Positions 26,524-35,700 of a stretch of DNA of 64,000 bases are shown piece after piece. Origin of the DNA: Paractinoplanes polyasparticus (lineage in GTDB: Bacteria; Actinomycetota; Actinomycetes; Mycobacteriales; Micromonosporaceae); contig NZ_JAHWFK010000005.1 in the NCBI RefSeq assembly GCF_019710575.1, positions 124,001 to 188,000 of the forward strand. The letters run 5' to 3'. Made by a program: the position numbers and the translations under genes. Below the pieces are notes generated by a model. That model was not told the origin of the DNA. It saw only the letters and a program-made list of their open reading frames with translations, and made no database searches. The first letter of the stretch is position 1, and the number at the start of each line of letters is the position of its first letter.

Positions 26524-28014
26524 ATGCCCCGACGCCGATTGATCTCGGCGCTGGTCGTCACGGTCACCGCCCTCGCCGGCGGTGTCGCCGCCGTCGTCAC
26601 CGCCCCGGCCGCCTCGGCCGCGACCGTCGACACCAGCGCGTCGTACGTGCTGGTCAACCGCAACAGCGGAAAGGCTCTCGACGTCTACAACCTGGCCACC
26701 ACCGACGGCGCCCGGATCACCCAGTGGGCCCGCAACGACGGTAGCCAGCAGCAGTGGCAGTTCGTCGACTCCGGCGGCGGCTACTACCGCCTCAAATCCC
26801 GGCTCAGCGGCAAGGTCCTCGACGTCGCCGGAGCGTCCACCGCCAACGGCGCCGCCATCAACCAGTGGAGCGACGGCAACGGCACCAACCAGCAGTTCCG
26901 GCTGGCCGACTCGGACGGCGGCTACGTCCGCCTGATCGCTCGCCACAGCAACAAGGCGGTCGAGGTGCAGGGCGCCGCCACCACCGACGGCGCCAACGTC
27001 GTGCAGTACGACGACTGGGGCGGGACGAACCAGCAGTGGCAGCTGGCCCGGGTCGGCAGCACCCCGACCACACCGCCGACGACGCCACCGGGCGGATCCT
27101 GCAGCCTGCCCTCGTCGTACCGCTGGTCGTCGACCGGCCCGCTGGCCCAGCCGAAGTCCGGGTGGGCGTCCCTCAAGGACTTCACCATCGCCCCCTACCA
27201 GGGCAAGCAACTGGTGTACGCCACCACCCACAGCAGCAGCGCCACCGGCGGCTGGGGTTCGATGAACTTCGGTCTGGTCGACAACCTCAGCCAGCTCGGC
27301 TCGGCCAGCCAGAACACCATGAGCCAGGGCACCGTCGCGCCGTCGCTGTTCTACTTCGCGCCGAAGAACATCTGGGTCCTGGCCCACCAGTGGGGCCCGA
27401 CGTCGTTCTCGTACCGCACGTCGACCAACCCGGCCAACGCCAACGGCTGGTCGGCCCCGCAACCCCTGTCGACCGCGACGATCACCGGCTCCAGCACCGG
27501 CGTGATCGACCAGACGATCATCGGCGACGACCAGAACATGTACCTGTTCTTCGCCGGTGACAACGGCAAGATCTACCGCCAGATCATGCCGATCGGGAAC
27601 TTCCCGGGCAGCTTCGGCTCCAACTACACGACGATCATGAGCGACACCTCGGAGAACCTGTTCGAGGCGCCGCAGGTCTACAAGGTGCAGGGCAGCAACC
27701 AGTACCTGATGATCGTCGAGGCCAGGACCAGCTCCTGGGAGCGCTACTTCCGCTCGTTCACGGCGACCAGCCTGAGCGGCACCTGGACCCCGAACGCGGC
27801 GACCTACAACAACCCGTTCGCGGGCAAGGCCAACAGCGGGGCCACCTGGACCAACGACATCAGCCACGGCGAGCTGCTGCGCACCAGCGCGGATCAGACG
27901 AACACGATCGACCCGTGCAACCTGCAGCTGCTCTACCAGGGCCGTTCCCCCAGCTCGGGCGGAGACTACGGCCTGCTGCCCTACCGTCCCGGCCTGCTGA
28001 CCCGGCAGCGCTGA
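26524..28014 (+). CDS. Secreted alpha-L-arabinofuranosidase, GH62, with ricin-type lectin domain
   Basis: The 496-aa protein starts at ATG 26524 after GAAGGAG. A signal peptide with an Arg-rich start ends near residue 32 (APAASA). A CBM13/ricin-B trefoil lies at about 37-178, with three repeats of the [15 protein letters not shown] / QQWQF type. A Thr-Pro linker and a GH62 domain (192-496, [15 protein letters not shown]) follow. Family catalytic positions are visible: Asp in LKDFTIAPY (base), Asp in [11 protein letters not shown], and Glu in [11 protein letters not shown] (acid). It should release arabinofuranose side chains from arabinoxylan or arabinan outside the cell. The adjacent AbfB-fused sigma factor is a plausible regulator. 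Confidence 0.93.
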   Translation: MPRRRLISALVVTVTALAGGVAAVVTAPAASAATVDTSASYVLVNRNSGKALDVYNLATTDGARITQWARNDGSQQQWQFVDSGGGYYRLKSRLSGKVLDVAGASTANGAAINQWSDGNGTNQQFRLADSDGGYVRLIARHSNKAVEVQGAATTDGANVVQYDDWGGTNQQWQLARVGSTPTTPPTTPPGGSCSLPSSYRWSSTGPLAQPKSGWASLKDFTIAPYQGKQLVYATTHSSSATGGWGSMNFGLVDNLSQLGSASQNTMSQGTVAPSLFYFAPKNIWVLAHQWGPTSFSYRTSTNPANANGWSAPQPLSTATITGSSTGVIDQTIIGDDQNMYLFFAGDNGKIYRQIMPIGNFPGSFGSNYTTIMSDTSENLFEAPQVYKVQGSNQYLMIVEARTSSWERYFRSFTATSLSGTWTPNAATYNNPFAGKANSGATWTNDISHGELLRTSADQTNTIDPCNLQLLYQGRSPSSGGDYGLLPYRPGLLTRQR

Positions 28015-28019
28015 CGGTT

Positions 28020-29102
28020 CTAGGCCAAGCGGCCGGCGGCCGGTTCACGGGTACGGAACTCGTGGATCGGCCGCCAGCGGTCGTGCAGCGTGGTGATCAG
28101 CGAGATCATGGTCAGGAAGAACAGCGTGTCCCAGCCGTCGATCTGGTTGTCGAGGATCCAGGTGGCGACGGTGGCGAAGGCGATGTTCAACGCCAGCCGG
28201 GCGGCGAACGTGGCGGCGATGGTCTTGATGGTCCAGGCCCGGCGGGCAATGGCCAGCGACACCATGGTGTTGAGGACGACAACGAGAGCGACACCGGCGA
28301 ACAGGTTGCTCACCGAGCCGGTGTAGTCGGGCAGCATCTCGCCGAAGATGGCGCAGATCAGGCCGAGCAGCAGCACCTTCTCTCCGGTGTTGCGCGACCA
28401 GACGGCGTCGTACCTCCCGCGCCAGGCCTCCCGCTCGTGCGCCTCGTCGATCTGCTCGGGCAGCGGCTCGGGCTTGATACGCCAGTCCCAGTCGGCCGGG
28501 CGCAGCCGGGGCCGCACCACCCGCTGGAACAGCACCGCGAGCCCGGCGGCCAGGGCGACGAGCAAGCCGATCACCCATTGGTGCTGGGCCAGCTGATCGG
28601 TGACATCGAGCTGCGCGACGTGCAGCCACCACTCCTGCGGCAGCTTCACGACCACCCAGATCACGCCGGCCAGGCTCAGCCACCAGCTGACCAGGAAGGT
28701 CAGCGGGGACCAGCGGGAGCGGACGGTCTCGTACGCGATGAAGAAGTATTCGAAGACGTTCGGGAAGACCAGCAGCAGCCAGCGCATCCCGGTCAGCTCG
28801 AACAGAAGCGCGCCGGCCAGCCGGTAGAAGAACAGGAACCGCGAGATCCGGAACGCGGCTTCGCTGGTCCAGTTGCGCAGCGTCGACAGATACGCGATGG
28901 CCAGGTAATACACGTCCATGGCCTTGTCGTACGACTGGTAACCCGGCGGGTCGTAGCCGAACGCCTGGAAGATCGTCTGGTCGACGCCGTCGAGCACCAG
29001 ACAGCCGATCACCGCCGGCAGCGGGAAATACGGGATCGCCAACGGCAGCAGGAACCGCGCCGCCACGACGGCGACGAAGGCCACGGCGGCCCCGGTGCTC
29101 AC
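28020..29102 (-). CDS. Polytopic membrane protein, unknown function
   Basis: From GTG 29102 this is a 360-aa integral membrane protein with roughly eight or nine hydrophobic helices. They include AVAFVAVVAARFLLPLAIPYF, WVIGLLVALAAGLAVLFQ and FAGVALVVVLNTMVSLAI. A charged cytoplasmic-looking loop lies between (RPADWDWRIKPEPLPEQIDE). Such proteins recur in actinomycete genomes without assigned function. The gene converges on the GH62 gene with a 5-bp gap and diverges from the conservon. No transporter or enzyme motif is seen. Confidence 0.72.
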   Translation of the reverse strand: MSTGAAVAFVAVVAARFLLPLAIPYFPLPAVIGCLVLDGVDQTIFQAFGYDPPGYQSYDKAMDVYYLAIAYLSTLRNWTSEAAFRISRFLFFYRLAGALLFELTGMRWLLLVFPNVFEYFFIAYETVRSRWSPLTFLVSWWLSLAGVIWVVVKLPQEWWLHVAQLDVTDQLAQHQWVIGLLVALAAGLAVLFQRVVRPRLRPADWDWRIKPEPLPEQIDEAHEREAWRGRYDAVWSRNTGEKVLLLGLICAIFGEMLPDYTGSVSNLFAGVALVVVLNTMVSLAIARRAWTIKTIAATFAARLALNIAFATVATWILDNQIDGWDTLFFLTMISLITTLHDRWRPIHEFRTREPAAGRLA

Positions 29103-29170
29103 GGCTAACCATCTTCCGCTACGTCCGGCCCCAGGTCGATGACCGCAACGTCCCAGGTCGCCGGGATGTC

Positions 29171-29185
29171 GATCATATTGTGATC
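29171..29185. promoter_or_regulatory. Short inverted repeat in the cvnA upstream region
   Basis: GATCATATTGTGATC has exact 5-bp arms around TATTG. It lies in the 235-bp intergenic region between the divergent membrane-protein gene and cvnA, which otherwise shows no gene. It is a possible regulator site and is unassigned. Confidence 0.3.
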
Positions 29186-29337
29186 TACTTTGGAACCGCC
29201 GATACGTCTGACGACTGGTGCCGTCGATCATGCGGCGCTAGGGTTTGGACCGCTTGATCGACGGCGGGCCGGCGCGGACATTCCGCCGGCCTCGGGGCGC
29301 CGCGCGCCACCCTTTCCCAACCCGGATTGGATCGACT

Positions 29338-31683
29338 TTGACGTCCCCATCGGCTGGTCAGGCGGCGGTCAACCCGCGGCAGCAGTCCATCGCCCGGCGG
29401 GTGGTCCGGCTCGTGCTGGTGCCCAGTGTGGTGGCACTGCTGATCTGGTTCGCGGCCTCCGGCTACCTGGTCTTCCAGGGCTTCTACAACCGGGCCGTGG
29501 CCAACTCGGTACGGCAGGTGTCCATCCCGGCCGTGGTCGCGCTCTCCTCGGTGCAGCAGGAGCGCCGGCTGAGTGTGGCCTACCTGGCCCGCCCCTCGAA
29601 CGGCCTGACCGCACTGCTCGACCGCCGCCGGCAGACCGACCAGCAGGTGGACACCCTGCGCCGGGCGGCCGACGGCGCGCTCGGGCAGGCCCCGCAATCC
29701 ATCAAGGACCGCTGGACCGAGCTGACCGGCTACCTCGACCGGCTGGCCACCACCCGCAGCGCCATCGACGCCCGGACAATGACCGGCCGGGAGGCGTACG
29801 CCTTCTACAACAGCCTGCTCGACGCGGCCACCGACCTGTTCGACAACCAGGCCCGCGTCGTGCCCGACGTGACCGCCACCCAGGGCGGCATCGCCGCCAC
29901 CGAGGTGTTCCGGGCCAGCGACCTGATGTCGCGGGCCGGCTCGCTCATCGACGGCGCGCTCGCCTCGGGCCCGCTCAGCCGGGCCGACCACCTCGAGTAC
30001 GTCCGGCTCGTCGGCGCGTACCACTTCGCGCTCACCAGCAACGCCCCGCACTTCGAACCGGCCGTCCGGACCCGGTACGCCGAGATCGAGGCGAGCGCCG
30101 AGTGGAAGCAGCTGACCCAGCTCGAGGGTGGCATCACCGCCGGCGGCCCGTGGGCCAAGCGGGTGTCGCCCAGCCTCGGCGTCGGCGTGGACCGCTGGTC
30201 GCAGCTCACCGCGGCCGTCTCGGGCGACCTGATCGACCTGACCGTCCGGCAGGCCGACCAGGTCTCCGCCCGCACCCTGCGCACCGGCAACACCCAGCTG
30301 CTCACGGCCACGCTCGGCTCGCTGCTGGCGCTCGCCGTCGCGCTGGGGGCGATCCTGTGGGCCGTCCGCCAGTCGCGGGTGCTGGTCGACCGGGCCCTGT
30401 CGGTCCGGCTGGCGCGGCTCGGCAGTGACGCCGGCACCCTGGTCGACCAGCGCCTGCCCGCCGTCATGGAGCGGCTGCGCCGCCGGGAGCAGGTCGACCT
30501 GGCGACCGAGTTCACCCCGGCGGACTACGGCGGCGACGAGATCGGCCAGGTGGCGCGGGTCATCAACCGGTCGTTGCAGGCAGCCGCTGAGGCCGCGGTC
30601 GACGAGGCCAAGGCCCGCGCCGCCGGCACGGCGATGCTGATGGGCGTCGCCCGCCGCCCGCAGCGCCCGCTGCAGCGTGGCCTCAAGGTGGTCGAGGACC
30701 TGCAGGCCCAGGTCGGCGACGAGAAGCTGCTGACCAACCTGTTCGACATCCACCACCAGCTCAACCAGACCCGCCGCTTCCTGGAGAACCTGGTGATCCT
30801 GGCCGGCGGTCAGATCGGCCGGCGGTTCCCCAAGCCGGTGGCGCTGCGCCGGGTGCTGCTGGCCTCGTTCGCCGAGGCCCGCAACTACCAGCGGATCACG
30901 CTGCGCCGGGCCGACGACGTGTCGCTCGCCGGGCACGCGGTGGCCGAGGTCATCCACCTGCTGGCCGAGCTGCTCGACAACGCGCTGGCGTTCTCGCCGC
31001 CGGACACGACCGTCTGGGTGACGTCGAGCCGGGTCCAGCACGGGGTGGCGATCGAGATCGAGGACGCCGGCGTGGGCATGTCGGCCGAGGCCGTCAACCG
31101 GGCCAACACCCTGCTCGCGACCGCTCCGACGCCGGACGTGACGGAGTTGCGGGACGGCGCCCAGATCGGTCTGCACGTGGTGGCCGAGCTCGCCAAGCGG
31201 GAGGGCGTCCAGATCAGCCTGCGGCGTTCGGCGTACGGCGGTCTGCTGGCCATCGTGCTGCTGCCGGAGCGCATCCTGGTCGGCGCCGACAACGACAGCT
31301 CGGGCGACCCCCGCGACATGCCGATCGTGCCCGCGGCCCCACGGGCCGAACCGGCTCGCCCCGCACCGGCCGGGCCGGAGGCGCAGACCGGCCGGGCCGC
31401 CGTAGGCGTGCTGGAGCCGGTGACCGAGGCGCCGGAGGAGCCGTCCGCGGCACCCCCCGCGTCCGGGAAGCCACCGCTGCCGCACCGCCGCCCGCAGCAG
31501 CATCTCGCACCGGAGCTGCTGGACGCCGACGAGGAAGAGGACACGGCGGCCATCCCGGTCCGCTCGCCGGAGGAGGCCCGCCAACGGTTCGCCCGCTACC
31601 AGCGGGGCTGGGCCGAGGGCGCGGCGGCGGACCGCAACGACGACGAGAACACCCCCAACGCTGAGCAAGGCGGGAACGCGTGA
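29338..31683 (+). CDS. cvnA: Conservon sensor protein CvnA (NIT-domain histidine-kinase-like ATPase)
   Basis: From TTG 29338 the protein has 781 aa; a TTG at 29245 is an alternative and neither has a strong ribosome site. One membrane helix lies near 25-45 (VVRLVLVPSVVALLIWF). An extracytoplasmic NIT-like helical sensor follows (QQERRLSVAYLARP). A second helix (SLLALAVALGAILWAV) is followed by a HAMP-like linker. The ATPase domain has N-box VIHLLAELLDNALAFSPP and VAIEIEDAGVGM. The dimerisation helix reads MGVARRPQRPLQRGLKVVED and has no usual phosphorylatable His, as in many CvnA proteins. The C-terminal 150 residues are Pro/Ala-rich. It heads a cvnABCD operon. Confidence 0.9.
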   Translation: MTSPSAGQAAVNPRQQSIARRVVRLVLVPSVVALLIWFAASGYLVFQGFYNRAVANSVRQVSIPAVVALSSVQQERRLSVAYLARPSNGLTALLDRRRQTDQQVDTLRRAADGALGQAPQSIKDRWTELTGYLDRLATTRSAIDARTMTGREAYAFYNSLLDAATDLFDNQARVVPDVTATQGGIAATEVFRASDLMSRAGSLIDGALASGPLSRADHLEYVRLVGAYHFALTSNAPHFEPAVRTRYAEIEASAEWKQLTQLEGGITAGGPWAKRVSPSLGVGVDRWSQLTAAVSGDLIDLTVRQADQVSARTLRTGNTQLLTATLGSLLALAVALGAILWAVRQSRVLVDRALSVRLARLGSDAGTLVDQRLPAVMERLRRREQVDLATEFTPADYGGDEIGQVARVINRSLQAAAEAAVDEAKARAAGTAMLMGVARRPQRPLQRGLKVVEDLQAQVGDEKLLTNLFDIHHQLNQTRRFLENLVILAGGQIGRRFPKPVALRRVLLASFAEARNYQRITLRRADDVSLAGHAVAEVIHLLAELLDNALAFSPPDTTVWVTSSRVQHGVAIEIEDAGVGMSAEAVNRANTLLATAPTPDVTELRDGAQIGLHVVAELAKREGVQISLRRSAYGGLLAIVLLPERILVGADNDSSGDPRDMPIVPAAPRAEPARPAPAGPEAQTGRAAVGVLEPVTEAPEEPSAAPPASGKPPLPHRRPQQHLAPELLDADEEEDTAAIPVRSPEEARQRFARYQRGWAEGAAADRNDDENTPNAEQGGNA

Positions 31684-32090
31684 CCGAGCCGACCACCCCG
31701 ACCGACCTTCCCTGGATGCTGGACGACCTCGTCGAGGTTCCCCACGTCGTGTCCGTCGTGGTGCTCTCGACCGACGGGCTGATCATCCAGAAGTCGTCGC
31801 TCATGGCTCAGGATCTGGCCGAGATCCTGGCCGCGGGCGCGTCCTCGATGTACAGCGTGGCCGCCGGCACCGGCCGCCGCTTCAAGAGCGGCCCGGTGCA
31901 CCAGGTCATCATCGAGTACGGCGAGCACACCCTGTTCATCGCGGCCGCCGGGCAGAACGCGCGCCTGGCCGTGCTGTGCGAGCAGGACGTCGACATGGGC
32001 CTGGTGGCGTACGAGGTGAGCCGGCTCGTGACCCGCATCGGTGACTACCTGGGCACCGGAGCGAGAACCGCGGCGCCGGTCGACTCGTGA
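31680..32090 (+). CDS. cvnB: Conservon roadblock/LC7-domain protein CvnB
   Basis: The 136-aa protein overlaps cvnA by 4 bp (GTGA) and has the roadblock/LC7 fold (LPWMLDDLVEVPHVVSVVVL, DGLIIQKSSLMAQDLAE, MGLVAYEVSRLVTRIG). In conservons CvnB binds the CvnD GTPase and CvnA, forming a membrane-associated complex likened to a eukaryotic G-protein system. Bacterial roadblock proteins of this group typically act as GTPase-binding partners. Confidence 0.93.
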   Translation: MTEPTTPTDLPWMLDDLVEVPHVVSVVVLSTDGLIIQKSSLMAQDLAEILAAGASSMYSVAAGTGRRFKSGPVHQVIIEYGEHTLFIAAAGQNARLAVLCEQDVDMGLVAYEVSRLVTRIGDYLGTGARTAAPVDS

Positions 32091-32452
32091 GTTCGGAGAC
32101 CTGGGACGGCGACGACGAGTCGGCCGCGGGGCGCTTCGTGCCCCTGTACGTGCTGGTGAACGGCCGCACCGCCCCGCGCGACTCCACGCTCGACCTGGCC
32201 ACCCAGGTGGTGGCGCTGACGGTGGACACCCGCCGGCTGGAACCGGAGTACCTCGAGATCGTGCGGCGGTGCTCGGGCTGGATCTCGGTGGCCGAGATCG
32301 GCGCCTACCTGCGGCTCCCGCTCGCGATCGCCAAGGTGATGGTGGACGTGCTGGTCGAGCAGGGCTATCTCGCCGTGGGCACCCCGGCCCAACAGAAGAT
32401 CATCGACAAGCACCTCCTCGACCAGGTGATCGCCGGCCTGGAACGCCTGTAG
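32087..32452 (+). CDS. cvnC: Conservon DUF742 protein CvnC
   Basis: The 121-aa protein overlaps cvnB by 4 bp (GTGA). It is a DUF742 protein with winged-helix-like character (GRFVPLYVLVNGRT, EYLEIVRRCSGWISVAEIGAYLRLPLAIAKVMVDVL in two stretches, GYLAV). CvnC is the third conservon component. Its biochemical role is not established, though its helix-turn-helix-like fold may mediate protein or DNA contacts. Confidence 0.92.
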   Translation: MSSETWDGDDESAAGRFVPLYVLVNGRTAPRDSTLDLATQVVALTVDTRRLEPEYLEIVRRCSGWISVAEIGAYLRLPLAIAKVMVDVLVEQGYLAVGTPAQQKIIDKHLLDQVIAGLERL

Positions 32453-32469
32453 GACGGAAGGGACGCAAC

Positions 32470-33024
32470 GTGGACCGGACATCGGTCAAGGTGGTCGTGG
32501 CCGGCGGCTTCGGCACCGGCAAGACGACGCTGGTGGCCTCGGTGAGTGAGATCCCACCGCTGACCACGGAGGAGATCCTGACCGAGGCGAGTCTCGGGGT
32601 GGACGACACCACGGGGGTGGAGGGCAAGACGACCACCACCGTGGCCCTGGACTTCGGGCGCATCACGATCAGCCCGGACGTGGTGCTCTATCTGTTCGGC
32701 ACGCCGGGGCAGGACCGCTTCTGGTTCATGTGGGACGAGCTGGCCCAGGGCGCGGTCGGGGCCATCGTGCTGGTCGACACCCGGCGGCTCGACTCGAGCT
32801 TCCCCGCCGTCGACTACTTCGAGCGGCGGGGCATCCCGTTCATCACCGCGGTCAACCGGTTCTTCGGCGAGTGCGCGTACACCGAGGACGAGATCCGTGG
32901 GGCCCTGGAGCTCGACGAACGAGTGCCGCTCGTGTGGTGTGACGCGCGGGACCGCGAATCGGGCAAGCTCGCGCTCATCACACTGGTCCGGCACGCGATG
33001 GCGCGCCTGCGGGTCAGGGCCTGA
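32470..33024 (+). CDS. cvnD: Conservon small GTPase CvnD
   Basis: The 184-aa P-loop GTPase starts at GTG 32470 behind GGACGGAAGGG. It has G1 GGFGTGKTT, G3 FGTPGQDRFW and the region AIVLVDTRRLDSSFPAVDYF. The usual NKxD is replaced by VNRF, as in other conservon/MglA-like GTPases. It completes the cvnABCD operon. No P450 gene (CvnE/F) follows. Its 3' end overlaps the convergent tryptophanase gene by 11 bp. Confidence 0.93.
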   Translation: MDRTSVKVVVAGGFGTGKTTLVASVSEIPPLTTEEILTEASLGVDDTTGVEGKTTTTVALDFGRITISPDVVLYLFGTPGQDRFWFMWDELAQGAVGAIVLVDTRRLDSSFPAVDYFERRGIPFITAVNRFFGECAYTEDEIRGALELDERVPLVWCDARDRESGKLALITLVRHAMARLRVRA

Positions 33025-34387
33025 TCGGCTCGAGCCGCACCTTGAAGTGCCGCAGGATCGGCGGCGTGGAGACGATCCGGTAGCCGGTGATCCGCTCCGG
33101 GTCCTTGGCTATCCCGGCCAGCGTCTCCGCCACGTACTCGAAATGCTCCTGGCTGTAGACACGGCGGGGAATGGCCAGCCGGACCAGCTCGAAGGGCGCC
33201 GCGGTGACCAGCCGATGCTGCTCGTCCATCGTGCCGAGATAGAGCGAGCCCAGCTCGGCGCAGCGCACTCCCCCGTCCAGGTAGAGCTGACAGCCCAGCG
33301 AGTGACCGGGGAACTCGGCCGGCGACAGGTGCGGCAACAGGCGGCCCGCGTTGAGATAGAGCGCGTGCATGCCGGCCGGCTGCACGATGTCCACCCCGGC
33401 GTCGTTGATCCTGCGGGCCAGGTGGGCGGTGGCCGCGGCGCGGGCGCCGAGATAGGCCGGATCGACCACCTCGCGCAGCCCGACGGCCAGCCGTTCCAGG
33501 TCGTGACCGGCCAGTCCCCCGTACGTCGAGAAGCCCTCAGTGGCGATCAGGAGCGCCTCGCAGCGGGCGTACAGTCCGTCGTCCCGCAGGCCGAGGCACC
33601 CGCCGATGCTCGCCAGGCCGTCCTTCTTGAGGCTGATCACGCACCCGTCGGCCAGGTCGAAGGCCTGCCGGGCGATCGCGCGCGGCGTCCAGTCGGCGTA
33701 GCCGGGCTCGCGCTCGCGCACGTACCAGGCGTTCTCGGCGAAGCGTGCGGCGTCGAGGAAGAACGGGACGCCGTGCTCGCGGCACAGCGCGTGGACGGCG
33801 GCCAGATTGGCCATCGACACCGGCTGGGCGCCCAGTCCGTTGTTGGTGATGGTCATCAGCACCAGGCCGACCCGCCCGCCCTCGGGCCCGGCCAGCAGGC
33901 CGGAGAGCGCGGCCACGTCGATGTTGCCCTTGAACGGCTCGTGGCTGTCCAGGTCGAGCGCCTCGGGGCAGGGCAGGTCGCGGGCCTCGGCCCCGGCCAG
34001 CTCCACATTGGCGTGCGTGGTGTCGAAGTGGGTGTTGCTCACGCAGATCTGGCCCGGCCGCAGCAGGGTCGAGAACAGGATGCGCTCACCGGCCCGGCCC
34101 TGATGCACCGGCAGCACATGAGGAAAGCCGGTCAGGTCGGCCACCTCGTCCCGGAACCGGAACCAGGAGCGGGCGCCGGCGTACGACTCGTCGCCCACCG
34201 CGGCCGCTGCCTCCTGCGCGGCCGACGTGGCGCCGGTGCCGGAGTCGGAGAGCAGGTCGATGGTGATCTGGTCGGCCCGCAGGTTGAACGGATTGTAGCC
34301 GGCGGCGGCGAGGGCAGCGTTCCGCTCGGCGGGGCTGAGGAACGGGATGGGCTCGACCACCTTGATCCGGTACGGGGGCAGCGGCAC
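33014..34387 (-). CDS. tnaA: Tryptophanase/tyrosine phenol-lyase family beta-eliminating lyase
   Basis: The 457-aa PLP enzyme starts at GTG 34387 behind AGGAG. It opens with PPYRIKVVEPIPFLS as tryptophanases do. The aminotransferase-like fold includes LSDSGTGATS, VHQGRAGERILFS, FFLDAARFAENA and the PLP-lysine segment VISLKKDGLASIGG. It should cleave L-tryptophan (or a prenylated tryptophan) to the indole, pyruvate and ammonia. The DMATS prenyltransferase 16 bp upstream strongly favours indole over phenol chemistry, as in the known actinomycete prenyl-tryptophan clusters. Whether it acts before or after prenylation cannot be told from sequence. Confidence 0.88.
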   Translation of the reverse strand: MPLPPYRIKVVEPIPFLSPAERNAALAAAGYNPFNLRADQITIDLLSDSGTGATSAAQEAAAAVGDESYAGARSWFRFRDEVADLTGFPHVLPVHQGRAGERILFSTLLRPGQICVSNTHFDTTHANVELAGAEARDLPCPEALDLDSHEPFKGNIDVAALSGLLAGPEGGRVGLVLMTITNNGLGAQPVSMANLAAVHALCREHGVPFFLDAARFAENAWYVREREPGYADWTPRAIARQAFDLADGCVISLKKDGLASIGGCLGLRDDGLYARCEALLIATEGFSTYGGLAGHDLERLAVGLREVVDPAYLGARAAATAHLARRINDAGVDIVQPAGMHALYLNAGRLLPHLSPAEFPGHSLGCQLYLDGGVRCAELGSLYLGTMDEQHRLVTAAPFELVRLAIPRRVYSQEHFEYVAETLAGIAKDPERITGYRIVSTPPILRHFKVRLEPIRP

Positions 34388-34403
34388 GGTGACTCCTCAC
34401 AGG

Positions 34404-35492
34404 TCAGGCGGCGGGGACCCACACCGAGCGGGGCGGGGTGACCTCGTACGCCTCGGCGGACAGATAGACCGTGACGCCCGGCCGCGGCGGGCCCAGACGC
34501 AGGGACACGTGCGCGATGAGCCCGACCCCGGCGCCGAGCGGGCGGCGGGACACCGCGGCGACGCACCGGTGCAGCAGCGCCGGGCTGAACCCGTGCCGGG
34601 CGATCAGGGCGGCGACCCGGTCGCGAGCCTGCAGGTCGTCGTCGACGTAGTCGCGGATCGGCACGTAGACGCTGTAGCCGACCGGCTGGGCGGCGCCGCC
34701 GGCGAGCGTGTAGCTGCCGACCAGGGGCCGGCGGTCGAACCGGCCGGGGCCGCCCGCGGCCCGGCAGAACTCGGCGACCTCGTCCGGCGCCACACCCGGC
34801 ACGACGGCAGCGGCCCGGGCCACCTCGGCCGGGCCGGCGTCGTAGTGGCTGACGTAGAGCTTCACCCGGGCCTGCGGGCCGTCGTGCAGATCAAGGGCGA
34901 AGAAGGCGAGCCGGTCGCGGCGCCCCAGCTCGCCCGGGCGGATCGAACGGGCCAGCATCGTCCGGTACGAGTCGCGCAGCCCGATCGTGCTCAGCGCCTC
35001 CTCGACGAGCTCCGGCGCGCGACCGATTCCGGCCACCTCCGGGTTCAAGTAGACCTTGAACTCGGGGGCGCGGCCGTGCCGGAACACCAGCGAGCACCAC
35101 AGGGCGAAACTGCCGCTCGGCCGGGCCGCGGTGAACAGGTCCGAGATGGCGTCGAGACGCGTGGTGGCCAGCCCGAACCGGGCCGCGTTGGCGGCCAGGA
35201 ACGCGTGGGCGGCCCGGGCGTTGGAGCCCACGCCGGGCGTGATGCCCGGCACCTCGGCCAGGATGCGCAGAGCCGGGGGCTCGGCCTCGTTGAAGGCGAC
35301 GGAGAACTCGACCGGCGAGTGGTCGTCGGCGATGTCCGACGGCCACGCCGGTGGCTCGGCCAGCGAGCGCGCGCCGTGCGGCCCGAGCAGTCCGGCCAGG
35401 AGGTCGAGGGGAACGGCCGGGTCGAGGTCGAGCACCCGGCACAGGGGATTGAGCTGCCCGGCCAGATGTTCCAGGACCGAGAAGTGGCGCAT
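34404..35492 (-). CDS. DMATS-type indole/tryptophan prenyltransferase
   Basis: The 362-aa aromatic prenyltransferase has the ABBA-fold DMATS architecture. Recognisable segments are DDHSPVEFSVAFNEAEPPALR, FKVYLNPEVAGIGRA, RVKLYVSHYDAG, YTLAGGAAQPVGYSVYVPIRD and GVGLIAHVSLRLG, with paired Lys/Tyr residues on alternate strands that bind diphosphate. It should attach a dimethylallyl group to the indole ring of tryptophan; ring position is not predictable here. The start is ATG 35492, with only a weak upstream purine run. It precedes tnaA in the same operon. The downstream oxygenase or P450 present in some related clusters is not in this window. Confidence 0.9.
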   Translation of the reverse strand: MRHFSVLEHLAGQLNPLCRVLDLDPAVPLDLLAGLLGPHGARSLAEPPAWPSDIADDHSPVEFSVAFNEAEPPALRILAEVPGITPGVGSNARAAHAFLAANAARFGLATTRLDAISDLFTAARPSGSFALWCSLVFRHGRAPEFKVYLNPEVAGIGRAPELVEEALSTIGLRDSYRTMLARSIRPGELGRRDRLAFFALDLHDGPQARVKLYVSHYDAGPAEVARAAAVVPGVAPDEVAEFCRAAGGPGRFDRRPLVGSYTLAGGAAQPVGYSVYVPIRDYVDDDLQARDRVAALIARHGFSPALLHRCVAAVSRRPLGAGVGLIAHVSLRLGPPRPGVTVYLSAEAYEVTPPRSVWVPAA

Positions 35493-35700
35493 GGAGTTTT
35501 CCGTTCCGCGGCTGGGGGGAAGATCCGCTGCCCACCCATCGTGATCGGACAGTCACGGTAAGTCGAGTGAGATCCACATCACAAATGCATCCTGGATCGT
35601 CCGTGTCTCACCGTGGGTGACGTCCGATATGGATCTATCACCCGACGTCGGGCGAACGGCGGTTACTCGTCGCTACAGCCTGCGGAAACAGGAAAAAGCC

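Noticed and set aside
29185..31668. Long minus-strand frame opposite cvnA.
   Set aside because: It is an antisense shadow. The plus strand encodes a complete conservon protein with membrane and ATPase motifs.
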